Positions 7,870 through 17,511 of a stretch of DNA of 64,000 nt are shown here, one piece after another. The first letter of the stretch is position 1, and every line of letters begins with the position of its first letter. The translations under genes and the position numbers were made by a program. The stretch spans positions 46,698 through 110,697 of the forward strand of contig JAIPGO010000002.1 in assembly GCA_021736135.1 (NCBI GenBank). The letters are read 5' to 3'. The DNA comes from Candidatus Cloacimonadota bacterium (GTDB taxonomy: Bacteria; Cloacimonadota; Cloacimonadia; Cloacimonadales; TCS61). The notes under the pieces are model-generated. The model did not search any database. It worked only from the letters and a program-made list of their open reading frames with translations, and was not told the DNA's origin.

Positions 7870-9087
7870 TTATAATGCCGAAAACTTGCCGGTTTTCTCA
7901 TTCCATTTCACAAAAATATACCAAAGCAACAGGATAAATAGTACCAGGATCACGGCTCCGGTATAACCAAGAACATCTGGTAAAAATAGCTCCTTGCTCG
8001 TTGATTCCGGGATGATTTTCATTACCCAGGGTACAATAAAACCTTTTGATACAGGCGCAAGTATGGCAAAACCCGCTGCCGAAAACCATAACTTCACATG
8101 TCCTTCCCCTGCTCGCCATAATGTTCCCACAGCGCAGCCACCAGCGATGGTCATGCCCAGTCCGAATATGAAACCGCCGATCAAGGCCCGTAACCAGAAG
8201 TTGGCATAAACTGATTTCAACTCGATGGCTCTTACTGATAACTCACCGGCATTACCTACGCCAAAATATTTGATCACTGTAAATCCTAACAGAGCTACAA
8301 TCACACTGATAATAATTGCTACCGGTGCTGTGGCTTCTCCTGTCATAAAAGGTTCCCTGAAGGCACGCACGATACAGTAACGCGAACGCTGCAGTATTAT
8401 TCCCAGTATTAAGCCTATAAGTATATGCCAACCCAGAACTTTCATCGTGCTGGTTCCCTGACTGGTATAATGATGCACTACCCAGAGCACTGCCAGAATT
8501 AAAATCCAGCCCAGCCATCTCTGCCAACCGGTTTTAGGCTGGGATCCAGGCAGTAATGTGCAGGATTTACCCATACTTATTCCGGGTAATGCTTCCATTT
8601 CCCAGAGGATGTACTTTAACGCCACTATCGTCCCCAGCAGAAATCCCAATGATAAAAACAGGGCACCGCCGGATAAAGCCGCTACGCCTGAAAAAAATCC
8701 CCCGGTTGTGCAGCCGATTCCCACTGTGGAACCAATCGCCATTAAACCACCACCGATAAATCCTTTTACCAGTTCGCCCACCGGGGCAACTCTGATGCCG
8801 AATTCCCTCGAAAATAAAGCGGATACGAACGCTCCTAATATTATGAAGATATTAAGAAGCGCTACAGTATGCAGATTTATGGGCGTGTTTGTACCCAACG
8901 AGGATACTCCCAGCCAGTGAAACAGATTCTGCCCGATATTAACATAACCACCACTTGCTCCCCAGGGATACTTGATCACAAATAGAAGTGTACTCAACAC
9001 CGCCAGCAGGATCCCGCCTATCCACATCGGCCAGGTCTTGCTGAAAAGACTGTCAAATAACTCCCTTAAAATTCCCTTTTTGAACAT
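7870..9087 (-). CDS. YeeE/YedE family sulfur (thiosulfate/selenium-type) transporter
   Basis: Polytopic protein with conserved Cys/Gly motifs STVGIGCTTGGFFSG, QRSRYCIVRAFREP and MTIAGGCAVGTLWRAGEG. Confidence 0.93.
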   Translation of the reverse strand: MFKKGILRELFDSLFSKTWPMWIGGILLAVLSTLLFVIKYPWGASGGYVNIGQNLFHWLGVSSLGTNTPINLHTVALLNIFIILGAFVSALFSREFGIRVAPVGELVKGFIGGGLMAIGSTVGIGCTTGGFFSGVAALSGGALFLSLGFLLGTIVALKYILWEMEALPGISMGKSCTLLPGSQPKTGWQRWLGWILILAVLWVVHHYTSQGTSTMKVLGWHILIGLILGIILQRSRYCIVRAFREPFMTGEATAPVAIIISVIVALLGFTVIKYFGVGNAGELSVRAIELKSVYANFWLRALIGGFIFGLGMTIAGGCAVGTLWRAGEGHVKLWFSAAGFAILAPVSKGFIVPWVMKIIPESTSKELFLPDVLGYTGAVILVLFILLLWYIFVKWNEKTGKFSAL

Positions 9088-9099
9088 GGCTGCTCCCTT

Positions 9100-9327
9100 T
9101 TAACCTTTTTTTATGTAAAACTTGAATGCGCCATCTTCCTCTTTTTGTTCTAAAAATACATTCCCGGTTTTTTCACACCAGGCGGGAATATCTGTCTTGG
9201 AACCTGGGTCTGTTCCCAGTAATTCCAGAACCTGACCACTTGCCATCTTCTTGATAGCCTTGCTTAACTTAATGATTGGCATGGGACAGGAAAGTCCTTT
9301 GCAGTCTAAACTTTCATCAACTTGCAT
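9100..9327 (-). CDS. TusA/SirA-family sulfur carrier protein
   Basis: LDCKGLSCPMPIIKLSKAIKKM; directly upstream of the yeeE-like gene. Confidence 0.94.
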   Translation of the reverse strand: MQVDESLDCKGLSCPMPIIKLSKAIKKMASGQVLELLGTDPGSKTDIPAWCEKTGNVFLEQKEEDGAFKFYIKKG

Positions 9328-9546
9328 AATAATTCTCCTTCAGTTTTTTTATCGGCTTGTGAAATCTTTCCTGAAAAATAAAAAACAGCGTATCTCATTA
9401 CTGAAAGCGCTGTTTTCTTGATTTCTATTATAGCTCTTGCTGAAAATACTCCTGTTCCGTATTTTCCTGCAGAACTTTTTCTCTCCATAATGTTATGGAC
9501 TAAGTCCATACCTTATCTCTTTTTTCCTTTTCCCGCCAATTGATTA

Positions 9547-9906
9547 TTAAAATGAGAAGCAAAGATCCGAACCACTCGCCTCTGCTACAAACGTGGTTGC
9601 TCCCACTACCTCTAAGCCTTCTATCAGATCCTCTTCTTTTAAACCATGTACTCCAAATCCCAGCTCACAAACCAGGAACCGTGCTCCCAGCATCTGGAGA
9701 CCTTCCATCATTTCAATAAGATCAGGAAGATTCTTTGCAGTTTCATTCATCTTCTCCATGTAACCTTTGACAAATGCCGGTAAGGCACTCGGCAATATGA
9801 AAATGATCACGTCATCACCACTCGCTGCCGCCGAAACACCTATTGTCACTGTGGGATAAATGTTCTTAACCTCTGAACCATTCAATGTAATTGATACTTT
9901 GCCCAT
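9547..9906 (-). CDS. DsrE-like sulfur-relay family protein
   Basis: 119 aa; VTIGVSAAASGDDVIIFILPSALPAFVKGYMEKM...ARFLVCELGFGVHGLKEEDLIEGLEVVGATTFVAEA, DsrE/DsrF-like fold. Confidence 0.85.
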   Translation of the reverse strand: MGKVSITLNGSEVKNIYPTVTIGVSAAASGDDVIIFILPSALPAFVKGYMEKMNETAKNLPDLIEMMEGLQMLGARFLVCELGFGVHGLKEEDLIEGLEVVGATTFVAEASGSDLCFSF

Positions 9907-10171
9907 CTTTAACTCCTGATATTTTTTATTTACCTTAAAAATATAGTTTCTGCTCTCTTGTCAAGAATAAATTTCATCTTAGTGAAATCTGATACAATGA
10001 CCTAATCTTTTCTTCCATCTAATGAATAGGTTTACAGGTTGTTACGAATTGCCGGTTCTCGATCTGGTTTTATTTTTTCTCGTTTTTGCTTTTACTTAAG
10101 CCCCATTTCATACTTGACAGAATTAATACTCCTTTTTTTTAATATCATTCAGGTTCGTTCAAGGAGTAATT

Positions 10172-10858
10172 TTGGAAATAAAGAAACGTAAGGAATGGGA
10201 AAAACGCTCGAAACAAAGCCGCATTGTGGATATTGCCGAAGAGCTTTTTAATGAAAATGGCTACGAAGCCACGACTCTTGATCTTATTGCCAAGGAAGCC
10301 GGCTACAGTAAAAGAAATCTCTACCAGTATTTCGTTGATAAAAATGATATTTTTAATGCTGTTACTCTCAAGGCATTAAAAAGACTGAATGCAAAAATTA
10401 CCGATATCTGTGCTCTGGATGTTAATGGCTTAAAAAAGACCGTTACCATTATCAACACTTTCTTTACTTTCTATATGAATTACCGGAAATCCTTTGAAAA
10501 TATCATTTTTTTCGATATCACCTATTGTCATAATGCCAATTCTCATAAATTTGCCGCAGACCTTGGCTCTTTCGGTATTCAGGCAAAAACACTTCATGAT
10601 GCTAATCTTGATCTGATGTTGAAAGCAATTGAACTGGGCGTTCAGGATGGTTCTATTCTTTCCACTTTCACTCCTAAACAGTTATTGCTTATCATCTGGG
10701 GTCAAAATCTCGGTATCATTCATTCCATCGCCACCAGGCAGGATACCTTGCTTTCTGAATATGATTCCACTCCCGAACAGGTTTTTTCAAATTATCTGAA
10801 AATGATCAATAACTGCCTGCAATGCCGGATTACTGACAGTCCCGACATTAAAAACTGA
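10172..10858 (+). CDS. TetR/AcrR family transcriptional regulator
   Basis: RIVDIAEELFNENGYEATTLDLIAKEAGYSKRNLYQYFVDKNDIF helix-turn-helix; TTG start; divergent from the sulfur locus. Confidence 0.93.
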   Translation: MEIKKRKEWEKRSKQSRIVDIAEELFNENGYEATTLDLIAKEAGYSKRNLYQYFVDKNDIFNAVTLKALKRLNAKITDICALDVNGLKKTVTIINTFFTFYMNYRKSFENIIFFDITYCHNANSHKFAADLGSFGIQAKTLHDANLDLMLKAIELGVQDGSILSTFTPKQLLLIIWGQNLGIIHSIATRQDTLLSEYDSTPEQVFSNYLKMINNCLQCRITDSPDIKN

Positions 10859-10885
10859 TACGCATAATCCATAACGGGAGTATAT

Positions 10886-11449
10886 ATTAAAATTACTGCA
10901 ATTCTCGGCAGTCCTCATAAAAACGGGAACACTGCCCTTCTGCTTTCTGCATATCTCAGTGGCGTACTGGATGCTCATCCGGACGCTGTTATCAAAAATG
11001 TCATTCTCGCTGATCTGAATATTGCACCTTGTAACGCCTGCAATGCCTGCAAAAACGCTGATGACAGTAAATGTATCCTCGAAGATGATATGTCACTGTT
11101 ATATGTCTGCGTGGAAAAATCTGATGTCCTCATCTTTGCCACACCCATATACTGGTGGAATATGACAGCCCAGATGAAAACATATATAGACCGGCTATAT
11201 GCCATGAAGTATGATAAACGGGTACTTAAAAACAAAAAGATAGTTTTTCTCACTACATTCGGTGCGCCCGATTTTGAGTCTTCCGGCGCTAATATCGTGA
11301 AACAAAGTCTGCAGAGAATTGCCAGCTTCACCGGCATGGGTTTCATTCATTCCTATGGCGTCACATCCCAGCCGGAAAATAATCCCGCCTTCCAAAAAGC
11401 CCTCATAGAAGTCTTCGATCTCGGCAAATCACTAATTATTAATTATTAA
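10886..11449 (+). CDS. NADPH-dependent FMN reductase / flavodoxin-fold oxidoreductase
   Basis: Frame of ORF 11090..11449 extends upstream without stop: (ATT)KITAILGSPHKNGNTALLLSAYLSGVLDAHPDAVIKNVILADLNIAPCNACNACKNADDSKCILEDDMSLL... IYWWNMTAQMKTYIDR. GGGAG RBS precedes an ATT start. Confidence 0.85.
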   Translation: MKITAILGSPHKNGNTALLLSAYLSGVLDAHPDAVIKNVILADLNIAPCNACNACKNADDSKCILEDDMSLLYVCVEKSDVLIFATPIYWWNMTAQMKTYIDRLYAMKYDKRVLKNKKIVFLTTFGAPDFESSGANIVKQSLQRIASFTGMGFIHSYGVTSQPENNPAFQKALIEVFDLGKSLIINY

Positions 11450-12146
11450 TCGCCTTAATCAGATCTTCCTGAGTATCAATTCCCCAGCCCTGATATTCCG
11501 TTGCCACCATTCTGATCGAATAGCCGTTTTCCAGTAAGCGCAACTGTTCCAGCTTTTCCAGATTTTCAAGTCTGCTTTGCGGTAGTTTCACAAAGTTTTC
11601 CAGCATTTCTTTGCGGAATGCATATACCCCGATATGTCCCCAGAATTCTGCCTTATGCTCATTATCTCGTTCAAAGGGAATTGCTGCTCTGGAAAAATAG
11701 AGGGCATTATGATTTTTATCAAATACCACTTTCACCTGGTTGGGGTCATCAATATTATCAAGTATCCTGTTCATCAAAGTCGCCGTCTGCACCTGCGGAT
11801 CATCGAATGCGGAAACCAGTTTCTGCAGAGGTGCTTTCGTGATAAAGGGCTCATCCCCCTGCACATTGACCACTATCTCAAAATCATGTTTCCGGCATAC
11901 TTCCGCCACTCTATCGGTTCCGCTGCGCAGATCAATTGATGTCATTTCCGCTGTTCCGCCGAATTCTTCTACTGCCTTCAATATCCGCTCATCATCAGTC
12001 GCCACGATCACTTCCGCAAAAATACCGCTTGTTAGCACCCGCTCATAGACATGCTGGATAATATATTTACCCTTCAGCAGCACTAAAGGTTTTCCGGGAA
12101 ATCTGCTGGACTGCCATCTTGCCGGGATTACTGCTATGATCTTCAT
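11439..12146 (-). CDS. kdsB: 3-deoxy-manno-octulosonate cytidylyltransferase
   Basis: MKIIAVIPARWQSSRFPGKPLVLLKGKYIIQHVYERV...VVNVQGDEPFI. Confidence 0.95.
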   Translation of the reverse strand: MKIIAVIPARWQSSRFPGKPLVLLKGKYIIQHVYERVLTSGIFAEVIVATDDERILKAVEEFGGTAEMTSIDLRSGTDRVAEVCRKHDFEIVVNVQGDEPFITKAPLQKLVSAFDDPQVQTATLMNRILDNIDDPNQVKVVFDKNHNALYFSRAAIPFERDNEHKAEFWGHIGVYAFRKEMLENFVKLPQSRLENLEKLEQLRLLENGYSIRMVATEYQGWGIDTQEDLIKAINN

Positions 12147-12943
12147 AACTGCATCTCCATCTGCAGATATACAGTATATCCCGGACCACCGCTGCCCAGA
12201 TAGCGCCGCATATAGCATCGCTTCAAATTCATGGCACCCATTCTTTTTGTTGTTTCCAGAGTTATCAATCTATCCTCCATCTCATTAATATGATATACGC
12301 TTCCGCTCACATCTGTTTCCAGATATTCTGCCAGCCTGATGCGCACCGCATCCTGCGCTTTTGCCCAGGCACTGATGGCATCAAAAGATATTCCTGCTGC
12401 TGCTGCCGTTAATTTATCCTCATTTCTCCGCAGTTCGGCAGAATACCATTCGGGCTCTGCCGCGTCCGGTTCTTCGATGATCTCGATCCCGAGCCTGCGT
12501 TTATCAAAAGCAGCATCTGCCCAGCCATATAGTCCGATATAATTATCATAAAACCAGAAACTATCCAGCTTAACCAGCTTCTCACTGGCTGCCTGCAGCA
12601 TTTGCGGTTCACTACTCACGATCACGCGAAATCTCGCCTCACCAGAAGCCATTAATATTTCGCTTTCCCTGATCGCCTGATTATTCACGATGTAACTGCT
12701 GTGATTGCGGCAATAACTGACAACGGCATTCTGGAAAGCTGCCATTTCCATTTCCAGGTTCATAAAGCTTAATTTTGATATGCCGATAACGTAATCTCCT
12801 GCGGGTAGTTCCAGAAACCAGGCTGGTATTTCCATGATACGTGTTCTGCTTTCGGGTTCTTCAATTACGATCTCCCTTTCCTGTGCCGCGCATCCTGTCA
12901 GCAGCAGGATTAAAACGATTATCAGTAAATAGGCGGTTTTCAT
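12143..12943 (-). CDS. LPP20-like lipoprotein
   Basis: Lipobox LLLTGCAAQ; weak similarity to LPP20-type (WFLELP... SEAR..) proteins. Confidence 0.6.
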   Translation of the reverse strand: MKTAYLLIIVLILLLTGCAAQEREIVIEEPESRTRIMEIPAWFLELPAGDYVIGISKLSFMNLEMEMAAFQNAVVSYCRNHSSYIVNNQAIRESEILMASGEARFRVIVSSEPQMLQAASEKLVKLDSFWFYDNYIGLYGWADAAFDKRRLGIEIIEEPDAAEPEWYSAELRRNEDKLTAAAAGISFDAISAWAKAQDAVRIRLAEYLETDVSGSVYHINEMEDRLITLETTKRMGAMNLKRCYMRRYLGSGGPGYTVYLQMEMQL

Positions 12944-14775
12944 TATCCCATCCTGTTCTTTTTCAGATGAACAATTAAAGCATTGATATCTGTGCTGTTT
13001 ATTCCCGGTATCCGTGCTGCCTGTCCGATTGATGCCGGTTTGATGCGGTTCAATTTTTCCCTTGCTTCCCAGGCGATACTGTCTATTTGCATATAATCAA
13101 TTTTTTCGGGCAGCAGAGAAAGTTCCATCCGTTCAAATCTCTCAATATCCCGCAACTGCCGCCGGAAATAGCCTTCATATTTCACTTCCAGCAGGATGCG
13201 GTTACGGATGGATGGCGTTAGATCAGCAGGTATTGTATAGCCATATTTCTCCAGATCTTCATAAGTCATCTGCGGACGTTTTAGCAGGTTGATCAGCCGC
13301 GTTGGCTCTTTCAAGTCTTCATGCTTGCCCGTACTGGTTTTCATTAAAAATTCTATTTCACGTTCCCGTATTTCTTTTGCTTTTTGATAACGCTGCCAGC
13401 GTTTTTCACTCACCAGTCCTAATCGATAACCAGTCGGCATCATGCGGTCATCGGAATTATCCTGCCGCAGATATAACCGGTATTCCGAGCGAGATGTGAA
13501 TAAACGGTAAGGCTCATTTGTACCCTTGGTCACCAGATCATCAAGCAAAACGCCCAGATAGCTCTGCGAACGGTCAAAATATTCCGTTTTTCCGTCCAGA
13601 CTTAATACGGCATTTATCCCGGCAGCAATACCCTGCGCTGCTGCTTCCTCATAGCCGCTGGTGCCGTTGATCTGGCCCGCCAGATATAATCCTTTGATCT
13701 TTTTCGTTTCCATGGTCGCTTTCAGATTATCAGGTATCACGTAATCATATTCAATGGCATAGCCATAACGCATGATGCGGGCTTTTTCCAGACCCGTAAT
13801 GGAAGCGATCATCTGGTTCTGCACGTGTGGCGGCAGACTGTTGGAAACGCCGTTCACGTAAGCTTCGTAAGTATTTAAGCCTTCCGGCTCAATAAATACG
13901 TGATGATGCTCTTTTTCTTTGAATTTCACTACTTTATCTTCTAAAGAAGGACAGTAGCGCGGTCCCGTGCCACTAATAAATCCGCCATATAATGATGATT
14001 TTGCCAGGTTATCGCTGATTATCTTGTGCGTTTCCGGATTTGTCCAGGTCAAATAACAGTCCACCAGGTTTTTCAGCTCAATATCGCGGTAAAAAGTAAA
14101 GCCTTCCGGATTTTCGTCTCCGGGCTGTAGATCCATTTTACTGATATCTGCTGTACGCAGATCTATGCGCGGGGGTGTTCCTGTTTTAAATCGTGCCAGA
14201 TGCAGTCCCAGCTTTTCCAGAGAACCCGAAAGCTCATTAGCTGCCGGTTCACCTGCCCGTCCTGCCGGATATGATATATCACCCACAAATACCCTGCCCC
14301 GCAGAAATGTTCCGGCACAGATTATCACCCGTGGTGCATAATATTCCTGTCCCAGATGCGAGCGTACTCCCGTTACAATTCCCTTTTCTACTATAATATC
14401 TGTAATCGTAGATTCCATTATTAAAAGATTATCCGTATTTTCCAGTTCCTCAGTCATAAAACGGGTATATAATCCGCGGTCATTCTGACAGCGCGGCGCC
14501 CAGACTGCCGGACCCTTACTGCGGTTCAGCATGCGGAACTGAATTCCGGTGCTGTCTGCCGCTTTGCCGATCAATCCGCCCAAAGCGTCAATTTCTTTAG
14601 CCAGATGACCCTTCGCCGGTCCCCCGATAGTGGGATTACAGCTCATCCGCGCAATGCTCTCAAATTTGATCACAAATAAAAGAGTTTCAGCCCCCATCCG
14701 AGCTGCAGCACTTGCCGCTTCCACGCCCGCATGTCCCGCTCCCACCACGATTACATCATATTTATTCAAATACAT
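12943..14775 (-). CDS. mnmG: tRNA uridine-5-carboxymethylaminomethyl modification enzyme MnmG (GidA)
   Basis: YDVIVVGAGHAGVEAASAAARMGA, SCNPTIGGPAKGHLAKEIDALGG, INGTSGYEEAAAQG. Confidence 0.97.
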   Translation of the reverse strand: MYLNKYDVIVVGAGHAGVEAASAAARMGAETLLFVIKFESIARMSCNPTIGGPAKGHLAKEIDALGGLIGKAADSTGIQFRMLNRSKGPAVWAPRCQNDRGLYTRFMTEELENTDNLLIMESTITDIIVEKGIVTGVRSHLGQEYYAPRVIICAGTFLRGRVFVGDISYPAGRAGEPAANELSGSLEKLGLHLARFKTGTPPRIDLRTADISKMDLQPGDENPEGFTFYRDIELKNLVDCYLTWTNPETHKIISDNLAKSSLYGGFISGTGPRYCPSLEDKVVKFKEKEHHHVFIEPEGLNTYEAYVNGVSNSLPPHVQNQMIASITGLEKARIMRYGYAIEYDYVIPDNLKATMETKKIKGLYLAGQINGTSGYEEAAAQGIAAGINAVLSLDGKTEYFDRSQSYLGVLLDDLVTKGTNEPYRLFTSRSEYRLYLRQDNSDDRMMPTGYRLGLVSEKRWQRYQKAKEIREREIEFLMKTSTGKHEDLKEPTRLINLLKRPQMTYEDLEKYGYTIPADLTPSIRNRILLEVKYEGYFRRQLRDIERFERMELSLLPEKIDYMQIDSIAWEAREKLNRIKPASIGQAARIPGINSTDINALIVHLKKNRMG

Positions 14776-14854
14776 ACCTCAACCAGATCTGTAATTTATC
14801 TTACCTGCACAAATCCGCCTCTGACTGTCAATCCTTTTATGGAGTACTATAACC

Positions 14855-15292
14855 ATCAATCTTCCCAGATTGATATTTTAAAAAACTTAATCAAGATGAT
14901 TAAGCTACATACTCTCGCCTGGCGGCTCGATGCATTATGTAGATCAATCTTTCCAGATTGATATTTTAAAAAGCTTAATCAAGATGATTAAGCTACATAC
15001 TCTCGCCTGGCGGCTCGATGCATTATGTAGATCAATCTTTCCAGATTGATATTTTAAAAAACTTAATAAAGATGATTAAGCTACATACTCTCGCCAACTG
15101 GCTCGATGCATTATGTAGATCAATCTTTCCAGATTGATATTTTAAAAACTTAATCAAGATGATTAAGCTACATACTCACGCCAGCTGGCTCGATGCATTA
15201 TGTAGATCAATCTTTCCAGATTGATATTTTAAAAACTTAATCAAGATGATTAAGCTACATACTCTCGCCTGGCGGCTCGATGCATTAGCGGG
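14855..15292. repeat. Tandem array of five ~88-bp units with internal palindromes
   Basis: ATCAATCT(T/C)TCC-style units start at 14855, 14943, 15031, 15119 and 15206 (spacing 88, 88, 88, 87). Confidence 0.95.
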
Positions 15293-17420
15293 AGCTAATG
15301 CACTCCATAAGAAGACGCACTTTAGTGAGCAGATCGTAACCTGCTTTGCCTTCGTAAGCATCGTAAACCGGTTTAAGAAAGCCGGTGCCAAGTCGGTGAA
15401 ATAATCTCATTAGATCTTCCACTTCTTCCGAGGTGGGGAAATTATCCTCTTTTCCGGGTACACGCTGCAATCTGTTTCCTTCCTGAACATATCTTTCCAG
15501 ATGTTTGACGATGGTGTCTTCAATAACGTTATACTCAATCGCCAGTGCCGGCACGGTCAGGCCCTGATTAAATTTTTCACTGACTTCCTCGAACCTTTTC
15601 TTAGCCAGGGTGCGGATACCTTTGAAGATTTCCGTTTTGCCTTTTTCCCGGGCATAGTCACTAATGAGCGGAAGAAAAACTTGAGCATACGCCGCGCATT
15701 TAGCAGCACCAACCCCGTGCATCTGTAAAAAGCTTGCCTCAGTCTGCGGATAATATATTGCCATATCCTGCAAAGATTTATCTGCAAAGATCACATAAGG
15801 CGGTACCCTCTTTTCATCGGCAATGCGTTTCCTTTCCCGGCGCAGGATCTCAAAGAGTTCCACGTCGTAATCCCGTGTTTCTACTTTGTCCGGTTTATGT
15901 TCTTGATGCAGTTTACCCAGCAGTTTCTCATTATTTTTCATAATATCCCAGGCTTTGGGAGTTAGTTTCAGTGAGCCATGCTCTTCTTCACGACGGATAA
16001 TGCCGCCGCTGTGCAGTTTGCCGGAAAGTTCCAGCCACTGATTTTTGCTTAATTCATTTCCGATATTATAGGTGGAAAGTTCCTCATGATGCCGGGCTAA
16101 AATGCGCTGGTCACGCGAACCGCGTAAAACTTGAATTATATAATTCGCCCCGTAAAGTTCACCGGTGCGCCACATGCAGGATAGGAATTTCTGCGCTGGC
16201 AGGGTCAGGTCTTCCAGTTCCTGTTCGGAAAGCTGGCAGTTATCACAATTGCCGCAATGTTCTGCAGCGGCAGTTTCGCCAAAATATTTCAGGAGTAGTA
16301 CGCGCCGGCAAACGTCTGCTTCGCAATAGCGGATCATTTCCGTCAGCAGATTATTAGCATGAATCAGTTCTTCTTCCGACTTTTCCTGAAAGAAGAACTT
16401 GATCTTGCCGATGTCTCCGTAATTAAAAAGCAGCAGACATTGAGCCGGTTCACCATCACGCCCGGCACGCCCAATCTGCTGATAATAGGTTTCAATGTTT
16501 TTTGGCAGGTCGCTGTGCATTATGAAGCGAACATTCGGTTTATTTATTCCCATCCCGAAAGCGATGGTTGCCACCATGATCAGTGCATCATCACGACTGA
16601 ATTTTTCCTGGTTTTCCCAGCGCTGGGCATCTGTGAGCCCTGCATGATAAGGCAGCACGGAATAATTACGCTGCTGCAATTCACGGGTGAGTGTATCCAC
16701 CTGCTTACGCGTGGAACAATAAATAATGCCGGACTGCTGCGGGAACTTTTTAATGAAATCCAGTATCTGGCGCAGTACATCTGTTTTAATATCCACTTCC
16801 AGAAAAAGGTTGGGACGGTTAAAACTGGAAATGAATATATTCGCCGGATCAATACCGAGAATGTGAGCAATATCGTGGCGTACCTGTTTTGTGGCAGTGG
16901 CAGTTAGAGCCAGAATGATGGAATCAGGGAATTTTTCCCGCAAAATGGTCAACTGGCGGTATTCCGGACGGAAATCATGTCCCCATTCCGAAATGCAGTG
17001 CGCTTCATCAATGGTGATCAGGCTTATTTTTAGGCTTTGTAGCACGTTCAGGGTACGCTCCAGCAGCAGTGTTTCCGGTGCCACGTAAAGCAGTCGGAAT
17101 TTGCCTGCCAGAATCGCGGCAATGGTTTCCTCATATTCCCAGCGGTCCTGCGAACTATTCAAAAAAGTGGCTTTTATCCCCAGTTCCCGCAATTGATCAA
17201 CCTGGTCTTTCATGAGACTGATCAGGGGTGAAACTACGATGACCATTCCGGGTAAGATCAAGGACGGTAGCTGGTAACAAAGTGATTTTCCGCTGCCCGT
17301 GGGCATTATACCCAGGCTGTCTTTGCCATCCAGAATGTTTTCGATAAGTTCTTCCTGCAGATCGCGGAACTCGGTATATCCAAACACGCTGGCCAGTAGA
17401 TCATAGATTTTCTTATGCAT
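15285..17420 (-). CDS. recQ: ATP-dependent DNA helicase RecQ
   Basis: GIMPTGSGKSLCYQLPSL, DEAHCISEWGHDFRPEY, QQIGRAGRDGEPAQCLLL; RQC and HRDC regions. Confidence 0.97.
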   Translation of the reverse strand: MHKKIYDLLASVFGYTEFRDLQEELIENILDGKDSLGIMPTGSGKSLCYQLPSLILPGMVIVVSPLISLMKDQVDQLRELGIKATFLNSSQDRWEYEETIAAILAGKFRLLYVAPETLLLERTLNVLQSLKISLITIDEAHCISEWGHDFRPEYRQLTILREKFPDSIILALTATATKQVRHDIAHILGIDPANIFISSFNRPNLFLEVDIKTDVLRQILDFIKKFPQQSGIIYCSTRKQVDTLTRELQQRNYSVLPYHAGLTDAQRWENQEKFSRDDALIMVATIAFGMGINKPNVRFIMHSDLPKNIETYYQQIGRAGRDGEPAQCLLLFNYGDIGKIKFFFQEKSEEELIHANNLLTEMIRYCEADVCRRVLLLKYFGETAAAEHCGNCDNCQLSEQELEDLTLPAQKFLSCMWRTGELYGANYIIQVLRGSRDQRILARHHEELSTYNIGNELSKNQWLELSGKLHSGGIIRREEEHGSLKLTPKAWDIMKNNEKLLGKLHQEHKPDKVETRDYDVELFEILRRERKRIADEKRVPPYVIFADKSLQDMAIYYPQTEASFLQMHGVGAAKCAAYAQVFLPLISDYAREKGKTEIFKGIRTLAKKRFEEVSEKFNQGLTVPALAIEYNVIEDTIVKHLERYVQEGNRLQRVPGKEDNFPTSEEVEDLMRLFHRLGTGFLKPVYDAYEGKAGYDLLTKVRLLMECISSR

Positions 17421-17511
17421 AGTGCCTCCTCGGTTCAGAGTATAAAAAATAAAATTAATCCCAGGAAGTCAAGTCACGAAATTAAAAATTACTAAAATGA
17501 TTCAAAATTGT

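Noticed and set aside
9306-9509. 67-aa ORF as a confident gene
   Set aside because: Overlaps tusA and coincides with strong hairpins; kept only as an ambiguous finding.
14855-15292. Possible CRISPR array
   Set aside because: The entire 88-bp unit is repeated with no unique spacers, and no cas genes are nearby.
16359-16907. Plus-strand 182-aa ORF
   Set aside because: Antisense to recQ.
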